Assembly: GCA_905210385.1 (NCBI GenBank)
Contig: CAJLWS010000045.1
Span: 1-9,488 of the forward strand
Direction of reading: 5' to 3'
From: an uncultured Eubacteriales bacterium
Lineage (GTDB): Bacteria; Bacillota; Clostridia; Oscillospirales; Oscillospiraceae
Length of the DNA: 9,488 bases
Shown in pieces: positions 5,379 to 9,488 of this stretch. The number at the start of each line of letters is the position of its first letter. Position 1 is the stretch's first letter. The notes beneath the pieces were generated by a model. The model ran no database searches. It was not told the origin of the DNA and saw nothing but the letters and a program-made list of their open reading frames with translations. The position numbers and the translations under genes were made by a program.

Positions 5379-6170
5379 ATGGAATTTTCTCAGCGGCTCT
5401 ATGAGCTCCGGCGGAAGGCCGGGCTGTCCCAGGAGGAGCTGGCCAACCTGGTGGGGGTCACCCGCCAGGCGGTGCAGAAGTGGGAGTCCGGCGCGTCCAA
5501 GCCCGACCTGGACAACATCGCCGCCCTGGCGGACTACTTCCAGGTCACTCTGGACTACCTAATTTCCGGCAGGGAGCCGGAGCCCGCCGGCCAGGCCCAC
5601 AACACCACCGTCATCAACCACTACTATGGCCGCCACCTTTTTGAGTACAGGAGCAAGCGCACCCTCTTCGGCCTGCCCCTGGTGCACATCAATTACGGCT
5701 TTGGGTTTCGCTGGGCCCGGGGGATCATTGCCATCGGAAACATCTCCACCGGGTTGGTCGCCCTGGGCGGGCTGTCCGCCGGGCTGCTCTCCCTGGGCGG
5801 GGTTTCCCTGGGGCTGCTGCTGGCCCTGGGGGGACTGGCCGTCGGCGGCGCGGCGGTGGGCGGCTTTGCCCTGGGCGTGCTGGCCCTGGGCGGCATCACC
5901 ATGGGCCTTGTGAGCATCGGCGGAGTGGCCAATGGCATGTTTGCCCTTGGGGGTGTGGCGTCCGCCGGTAAAGTGGCCATCGGCGGGGTGGCCTCCGCCC
6001 CGGTGGCCATCGGCGCCGCCGTGGAGGGAGCTCAGACCTTCCTGGTCCCGGAGAGCGGCGGGCTCACCGGGGATCAGCTGGAGCGCGCCCTGGCCGCCAT
6101 CCGTGCCGCCTGCCAGGGCGCGCCGGGCTGGGTCGCCGACCTGCTGTGCTTCTTCACCCGTAACTTCTGA
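5379..6170 (+). CDS. HTH regulator fused to a glycine-rich decapeptide-repeat domain
   Basis: The 263-residue protein starts with a clear XRE HTH (about 3-63: RRKAGLSQEELANLVGVTRQ, AVQKWESGASKPDLDNIAAL, FQVTLDYLISG). A segment with HINYG and the strong SKRTLFGLPLVH motif (92-103) follows, and then about nine glycine-rich units (roughly 115-215) with a ten-residue period, such as GLVALGGLSA, GLLSLGGVSL, GVLALGGITM and GLVSIGGVAN. The repeat domain could be a membrane-embedded glycine-zipper bundle or a beta-solenoid. The C-terminus (about 229-263) is amphipathic and ends in Trp/Phe-rich residues. Similar HTH-plus-repeat proteins are known from Firmicutes but I know of no function. A longer frame from GTG 5241 is rejected: it lies inside an upstream hairpin, while ATG 5379 follows AGGAGG (5364-5369) at nine bases. 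Confidence 0.85.
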   Translation: MEFSQRLYELRRKAGLSQEELANLVGVTRQAVQKWESGASKPDLDNIAALADYFQVTLDYLISGREPEPAGQAHNTTVINHYYGRHLFEYRSKRTLFGLPLVHINYGFGFRWARGIIAIGNISTGLVALGGLSAGLLSLGGVSLGLLLALGGLAVGGAAVGGFALGVLALGGITMGLVSIGGVANGMFALGGVASAGKVAIGGVASAPVAIGAAVEGAQTFLVPESGGLTGDQLERALAAIRAACQGAPGWVADLLCFFTRNF

Positions 6171-6189
6171 GGCAGGAATTTTTCTTGCC
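6171..6189 (+). repeat. Inverted repeat overlapping the -35 box of the HD-gene promoter
   Basis: GGCAGGAA (6171-6178) pairs with TTCTTGCC (6182-6189) through eight pairs including one G-T, with three bases between. It starts directly after the preceding stop codon and covers most of the -35 hexamer TTGCCA. There is no downstream T-run, so an operator is about as likely as a terminator. Confidence 0.4.
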
Positions 6190-6213
6190 AGCACCCCGTT
6201 TCCGTACTATAAT
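6185..6213 (+). promoter_or_regulatory. Sigma-70 promoter for the HD-domain gene
   Basis: TTGCCA (6185-6190) and a perfect TATAAT (6208-6213) are separated by 17 bases, the optimal vegetative spacing. Transcription would start near 6220, leaving a leader of about 25 bases that contains AAGGAG (6231-6236) nine bases before the ATG at 6246. This gives the HD gene its own promoter, independent of the upstream regulator gene. Confidence 0.82.
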
Positions 6214-6245
6214 GTGGACAAACGACAGCAAAGGAGATCAGATCC

Positions 6246-6824
6246 ATGGAACTGACACGGGACGCCGCCTGGCAGCTGCTCAGGCGCTACAACGAGGAGC
6301 CCTTTCACCTGCGCCACGCCGTAACGGTGGCGGCAGTGATGGAGTGGTATGCCCGGGAACTGGGGTATGGCGATGAGGCGGACTTCTGGGGCACGGTAGG
6401 CCTGCTCCACGACATCGACTTTGAGCAGTGGCCGGAGGAGCACTGTGTCAAGGCCAAACAGCTGCTGGAGGAGGCGGGGGCAGACCCGGCCCTGATCCAC
6501 GCCGTGGTGTGCCACGGCTGGGGCATCTGCTCCGATGTGGAGCCGGAGCACGAGATGGAGAAGGTGCTCTACGCCGCCGACGAACTCACCGGGCTGATCT
6601 GGGCCGCCGCCCTCATGCGCCCCTCCAAGAGCACGAAGGACATGGAGCTGAAGTCGCTGAGAAAGAAGTTCAAGGACAAGAAGTTCGCCGCCGGATGCTC
6701 CCGGGAGACCATTCAGAGCGGCGCCCAGCTGCTGGGCTGGGAGCTGGACACCCTGCTGGAACGCACTCTGCGGGCCATGCAGGACCAGGAGGATCAGATC
6801 GACCAGTTCTGCGCCCAGCTGTAA
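6246..6824 (+). CDS. HD-domain hydrolase (putative metal-dependent phosphohydrolase)
   Basis: The 192-residue protein is a single HD-superfamily domain. Metal-ligand candidates appear in order: His24 in HLRHAVTVAA (21-30), the HD doublet His55-Asp56 in GLLHDIDFEQWP (52-63), His85 or His90 in LIHAVVCHGWG (83-93) and Asp112 in LYAADELTGLI (108-118). HD proteins hydrolyse phosphoester bonds, often in nucleotides or second messengers, but the substrate of this subfamily is unknown to me. The block MRPSKSTKD onward with KKFKDKKFAAG (140-150) looks like a conserved basic patch that may bind phosphate. ATG 6246 has AAGGAG nine bases upstream and follows a near-consensus promoter. A strong terminator follows the stop, so it is probably monocistronic. 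No membrane segment or fused output domain is visible. Confidence 0.87.
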   Translation: MELTRDAAWQLLRRYNEEPFHLRHAVTVAAVMEWYARELGYGDEADFWGTVGLLHDIDFEQWPEEHCVKAKQLLEEAGADPALIHAVVCHGWGICSDVEPEHEMEKVLYAADELTGLIWAAALMRPSKSTKDMELKSLRKKFKDKKFAAGCSRETIQSGAQLLGWELDTLLERTLRAMQDQEDQIDQFCAQL

Positions 6825-6850
6825 CATTCTTCCCCCTGTCTTGTCTTCCC

Positions 6851-6901
6851 CCGCCCCAGACCTCCGCGCCTCTGTCCGGCGGTCTGGGGCGGCTCTCTTT
6901 T
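6851..6901 (+). terminator. Intrinsic terminator after the HD-domain gene
   Basis: CCGCCCCAGACC (6851-6862) pairs perfectly with GGTCTGGGGCGG (6881-6892) over 12 base pairs, with an 18-base loop, followed by the pyrimidine run CTCTCTTTT (6893-6901). It lies 27 bases after the HD-gene stop and insulates the iron-transport operon downstream. Confidence 0.82.
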
Positions 6902-6958
6902 CAGAATTTTCCTTAAAATACTTTCCGTTTGGAGCATTCGGTTCGTCCCATTTGACAG

Positions 6959-6988
6959 TTGCCTATAGCTAACCCTCTATGATATGAT
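6959..6988 (+). promoter_or_regulatory. Probable promoter of the iron-transport operon
   Basis: TTGCCT (6959-6964) and TATGAT (6983-6988) are 18 bases apart. An overlapping TATGAT (6978-6983) and a TTGACA (6952-6957) are also present, but TTGACA is 20 bases from the nearer TATGAT, too far for a good match. Transcription would start near 6995, leaving a leader of about 125 bases. CTAACC (6969-6974) within the spacer resembles one half of the dyad found downstream. Confidence 0.45.
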
Positions 6989-7054
6989 ACTGGCATATCG
7001 CGCAGTGAGAGCGCGTCCGCTCTGTCCGCTCCCGCCGCGCTCCCTCTTTCCCCA

Positions 7055-7072
7055 TTAGTTAGCAATAACTAA
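7055..7072 (+). promoter_or_regulatory. DtxR/IdeR-like iron box in the siderophore-transporter leader
   Basis: TTAGTTA (7055-7061), GCAA, TAACTAA (7066-7072) form a perfect seven-base dyad. It closely resembles the DtxR/IdeR operator TTAGGTTAGCCTAACCTAA, being one base shorter. Its place 47 bases upstream of an iron-siderophore ABC transporter fits an iron-dependent repressor of the DtxR family. It does not resemble the Fur consensus. It lies downstream of the proposed promoter, so repression would be by roadblock unless a second promoter overlaps it. Confidence 0.65.
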
Positions 7073-7085
7073 CCGTTCGCATTTA

Positions 7086-7104
7086 TCCTACTTTTACAGT
7101 AGGA
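7086..7104 (+). other. Small hairpin abutting the permease ribosome binding site
   Basis: TCCTAC (7086-7091) pairs with GTAGGA (7099-7104) around a seven-base loop. The stem ends one base before the AAGGAGG of the first permease gene. There is no T-run. It could set access to the ribosome binding site or stabilise the 5' end of the mRNA. Confidence 0.4.
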
Positions 7105-7118
7105 AAGGAGGAGTTCTC

Positions 7119-8162
7119 ATCAAATCCTATCGTATCACCATCCTGCTCGGGCTGTTCCTGCTGATCCTGTCTGTCTGGTCCCTGTTCATCGGCGTCATCG
7201 ACGTGGATGTGGCAGGTCTGCTCTCCGGCGATCTGGCGCAGCTGGAGATCTTCCTGATCTCCCGCCTGCCCCGCCTGCTGGCCATTCTTTGCACCGGCGT
7301 TGGCATGAGCGTGGCGGGCCTGATCATGCAGCAGCTGTGCAGCAACAAGTTCGTCTCCCCCACCACCGGGGCCACCATCTCCTCCGCCCAGTTCGGCATC
7401 CTGCTGGCCCTGCTGTTCATGCCCAATTCCACCCTGTGGAGCCGGGCGCTGTTCGCCTTCGCCACCGCCATCCTGGGCACCTGGATCTTCGTGTGGTTCA
7501 TCCAGCGCATCCAGTTCAAGGACGTGGTCATGGTCCCCCTGGTGGGCATCATGTTCGGCAACGTCATCGGCGGCATCACCAACTACCTGGCCTATCAGTT
7601 CGAGATGACCCAGGCTCTGTCCTCCTGGCTGGTGGGCCACTTCTCCCTGGTGGTCCGGGGCCGGTTCGAACTGGTCTACCTGGCGGTGCCCCTGGTGATC
7701 CTGGCCTTCGTCTTCGCCAACCACTTCAACATCGTGGGCATGGGCAAGGACTTCTCCAGGAATCTGGGGGTGCACTACAACCTGGTGCTGTTCGCCGGGC
7801 TGTCCATCGCCGCCATGATCACCGCCTCGGTGGTGGTGGTCGTGGGCTCCATCTCCTACATCGGGCTCATCGTCCCCAATGTGGTGGCCATGTTCAAGGG
7901 GGACCGCATCCGGGGCACTCTGGCGGACACCGCCCTGTTCGGGGCCATCTTCGTGCTGGCCTGCGACATGATCGCCCGGACGGTCATCGCCCCCTATGAG
8001 CTGCCCATCGAGCTCATCGTGGGCATCATCGGCAGCATTCTGTTCGTCGGCCTGCTCCTCTACCGGCTGCGCCACGGCCGGAAGGCGGTGCGCCTGGGCG
8101 CTGCCCATACCGGCGGCTGCGCCGCCCCCATCGCCCAGGCAGAACGGGGGGATGGGGTATGA
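7119..8162 (+). CDS. Iron-siderophore ABC transporter permease, FecCD family (YclN/CeuB-like), apparent ATC start
   Basis: This is one of two inner-membrane subunits of a siderophore importer. From codon 7119 it has 347 residues, normal for the family, and about nine to ten hydrophobic segments. The first (about 6-26) begins right after KSYR. Family marks are RLPR (49-52) with the following GVGMSVAG helix, and GSISYIGLIVPN (243-254), the segment usually coupling to the ATPase; the Asn after VP, where many FecCD proteins have His, is as I recall it in YclN-type permeases. AAGGAGG (7105-7111) sits seven bases before 7119, but the codon there is ATC, not ATG/GTG/TTG. The first ordinary in-frame start, GTG 7203, lacks a matching ribosome binding site and would delete the first membrane helix. 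The polar C-tail (about 316-347) is cytoplasmic. The stop overlaps the next gene as ATGA. Confidence 0.92.
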   Translation: MKSYRITILLGLFLLILSVWSLFIGVIDVDVAGLLSGDLAQLEIFLISRLPRLLAILCTGVGMSVAGLIMQQLCSNKFVSPTTGATISSAQFGILLALLFMPNSTLWSRALFAFATAILGTWIFVWFIQRIQFKDVVMVPLVGIMFGNVIGGITNYLAYQFEMTQALSSWLVGHFSLVVRGRFELVYLAVPLVILAFVFANHFNIVGMGKDFSRNLGVHYNLVLFAGLSIAAMITASVVVVVGSISYIGLIVPNVVAMFKGDRIRGTLADTALFGAIFVLACDMIARTVIAPYELPIELIVGIIGSILFVGLLLYRLRHGRKAVRLGAAHTGGCAAPIAQAERGDGV

Positions 8163-9127
8163 GAACAGCGGCCCACCGCGCCAACGCGCGCAAGCTCATC
8201 CTTATGGCGGTCCTGGTCCTTCTGGCCGCCGCGGCCTATCTGACGGTGGAGGTCAACCCCAAATACTTCTCCTACGCCATGAGCCTGCGGATACCCAAGC
8301 TCATCGTCATGCTCATCGCCGCCTTCGCCATCGGGGGCGCGTCCCTGGTGTTCCAGTCCATCATCAACAACACCATCGTCACCCCCTGCCTGTTGGGGAT
8401 GAACTCCCTGTACACCCTCATCCACACGGCGGTGGTGTTCGCGGCCGGATCGGGGAGCATCCTGGCGGTCAACGCCAACCTCGCCTTTGCCGCAGACCTG
8501 GTGATCATGGGGGCGTCGGCCACGGTGATCTACGGCTACCTCTTCAAGAAGACCAACTATAACGTGCTGTACGTGCTGCTCATCGGCACGGTGCTCACCT
8601 CCTTCTTCTCCAGCATCCAGTCCACCCTCACCCGGGTGATGGACCCCAACGAATATGACTCCCTCCTGTCCACCCTGGTGGCCAGCTTCAGCAACGTCAA
8701 CTCGGAGATCATTCTCTTTTCCCTGGCGGTGCTGGCCGTCCTGATCTTCGTGCTGCGGAAGGATCTTGCCCTGCTGGACGTGCTCACCCTGGGCAAGGCC
8801 CAGGCCATCAACCTGGGGGTGGACTACGACTGGAGCATCCGCCGGCTGCTTCTGGGGGTGACCCTGGCCATCGCCGTGGCCACCGCCATGGTGGGTCCCA
8901 TCTCCTTCATGGGCCTGATCATCGCCAACCTGTCCCGGCAGCTGCTCAAAACCTACCGCCACAGCCAGCTGATTCTGGGCTCGGTGTTCTTCGGCATGAT
9001 CATCCTGGTGGCCGGACAGCTCATCGTGGAGCACGTCTACTCCTACGCCATCCCAATCAGCGTATTCATCACCGTGGGCGGAGGGATCTACTTCCTCTAC
9101 CTGCTGCTCACCAGAAAGAGGGTTTGA
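8159..9127 (+). CDS. Iron-siderophore ABC transporter permease, FecCD family (YclO/CeuC-like)
   Basis: The 322-residue protein is the second membrane subunit, expected to pair with the upstream permease to form the translocation channel. Its first helix spans about 12-30. RIPKLIVMLIAAFAIGGAS (44-62) carries the family RxPR-like motif and next helix, SIINNTIVTPCLLGMNSLYT (67-86) is very characteristic of the YclO/CeuC/FatC subgroup, and VGPISFMGLIIANLSR (245-260) matches the ATPase-coupling segment. That subgroup handles catecholate-type siderophores such as petrobactin or enterobactin in other species; the substrate here is inferred only at that level. The ATG overlaps the upstream stop by four bases (8159-8162), which indicates translational coupling. 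The ATPase gene follows after two bases. Confidence 0.95.
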   Translation: MRTAAHRANARKLILMAVLVLLAAAAYLTVEVNPKYFSYAMSLRIPKLIVMLIAAFAIGGASLVFQSIINNTIVTPCLLGMNSLYTLIHTAVVFAAGSGSILAVNANLAFAADLVIMGASATVIYGYLFKKTNYNVLYVLLIGTVLTSFFSSIQSTLTRVMDPNEYDSLLSTLVASFSNVNSEIILFSLAVLAVLIFVLRKDLALLDVLTLGKAQAINLGVDYDWSIRRLLLGVTLAIAVATAMVGPISFMGLIIANLSRQLLKTYRHSQLILGSVFFGMIILVAGQLIVEHVYSYAIPISVFITVGGGIYFLYLLLTRKRV

Positions 9128-9129
9128 CC

Positions 9130-9488
9130 ATGAAAGTTACCGAACTGACCAAACAGTATGACGGGAAAACCGTGGTGGACGGCGTTTCCTTCGAGATCCC
9201 AAAAGGAAAGGTACTCTCCCTCATCGGCCCCAACGGGGCGGGCAAATCCACCGTCATGGGCATCATCTCCCGGCTCATCGCCCGGGACGCCGGGCTGGTG
9301 GACTTTGAGGGCCGGGACATCGCCAAGTGGAAGAGCAAGGAGCTGTCCAAGCGCCTGGCCATCCTCACCCAGAGCAATCAGATCCAGATGAAGCTTACCG
9401 TCCGGGAGCTTGTGGCCTTCGGCCGCTTCCCCTACTCCGGCGGGCGCCTCACCGCCGAGGACGAGGCCGTCATCGACGCGCGCCTCAA
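9130..9488 (+). CDS. Iron-siderophore ABC transporter ATPase (YclP/CeuD-like), N-terminal part
   Basis: The frame opens at ATG 9130, two bases after the permease stop, and runs to the window end without a stop (119 full codons). It is the cytoplasmic ATPase powering the two permeases. Walker A GPNGAGKST is at 33-41, the Q-loop glutamine is Gln81 in AILTQSNQ (77-84), and LTVRELVAFGRFPYSGGRLT (89-108) follows, a block typical of the YclP/FecE group. The LSGGQ signature, Walker B and switch His lie beyond the window, so activity cannot be judged. Tight spacing shows it belongs to the same operon. A substrate-binding lipoprotein gene would be expected next to it, and none is seen before the permeases. 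Confidence 0.93.
   Translation, partial: MKVTELTKQYDGKTVVDGVSFEIPKGKVLSLIGPNGAGKSTVMGIISRLIARDAGLVDFEGRDIAKWKSKELSKRLAILTQSNQIQMKLTVRELVAFGRFPYSGGRLTAEDEAVIDARL

Noticed and set aside
5740..6020. DNA tandem repeat or CRISPR-like array
   Set aside because: The periodicity is at protein level (decapeptide Gly repeats); the DNA units are divergent and lie within one open frame.
6952..6983. TTGACA as the -35 box of the iron operon
   Set aside because: It is 20 bases from the first TATGAT and 25 from the second, outside normal spacing; TTGCCT with 18 bases fits better.
7055..7072. Fur box
   Set aside because: The dyad TTAGTTA/TAACTAA does not follow GATAATGATTATC-type Fur sequences; it is much closer to DtxR/IdeR.
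7203..7205. GTG start for the first permease
   Set aside because: It would remove the first membrane helix and lacks a suitable ribosome binding site; the AAGGAGG is placed for codon 7119.

Overview
The window looks like chromosomal DNA of a GC-rich gut Clostridia bacterium, probably Oscillospiraceae of the Flavonifractor/Pseudoflavonifractor/Lawsonibacter kind. That placement is inferred from high GC, strong AGGAGG ribosome binding sites, ATGA gene overlaps, Firmicutes-type protein families and a ZTP riboswitch. All genes are on the + strand.

Positions 1-4467 are the end of a de novo purine biosynthesis operon: the 3' end of purM, then purN, a ZTP (ZMP/AICAR-sensing) riboswitch with its own intrinsic terminator, a stand-alone archaeal-type IMP cyclohydrolase (purO), a stand-alone AICAR transformylase (purH-type) and purD. 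The final two steps, normally fused in bifunctional PurH, are split into adjacent genes. The riboswitch sits directly in front of them, within the operon, so that ZMP, the transformylase substrate, should switch on its own consumption.

Positions 4468-6170 hold two XRE-family helix-turn-helix genes separated and preceded by structure-rich non-coding DNA. The 272-base purD-to-regulator gap carries a chain of hairpins, some mutually exclusive, ending in an intrinsic terminator. The 177-base gap between the regulators has two interleaved inverted repeats and terminator-like stems. The second regulator fuses an HTH to a long glycine-rich decapeptide-repeat domain.

Positions 6185-6824 hold a clear sigma-70 promoter and an HD-domain hydrolase gene, closed by a strong terminator at 6851-6901.

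Positions 6902-9488 are an iron-siderophore ABC importer of the YclNOP/CeuBCD type: two FecCD-family permeases and the start of the ATPase, which runs off the window. The leader carries a perfect 7-base dyad resembling a DtxR/IdeR iron box. The first permease has an ideal ribosome binding site but an ATC codon where its start should be.

Most of the coding content is well-known housekeeping and transport. The observations most worth a second look are the riboswitch-to-split-PurH arrangement, the ATC start, the iron-box-like dyad, the structured intergenic regions and the HTH/decapeptide-repeat protein. I see no CRISPR array, transposase, tRNA or rRNA.
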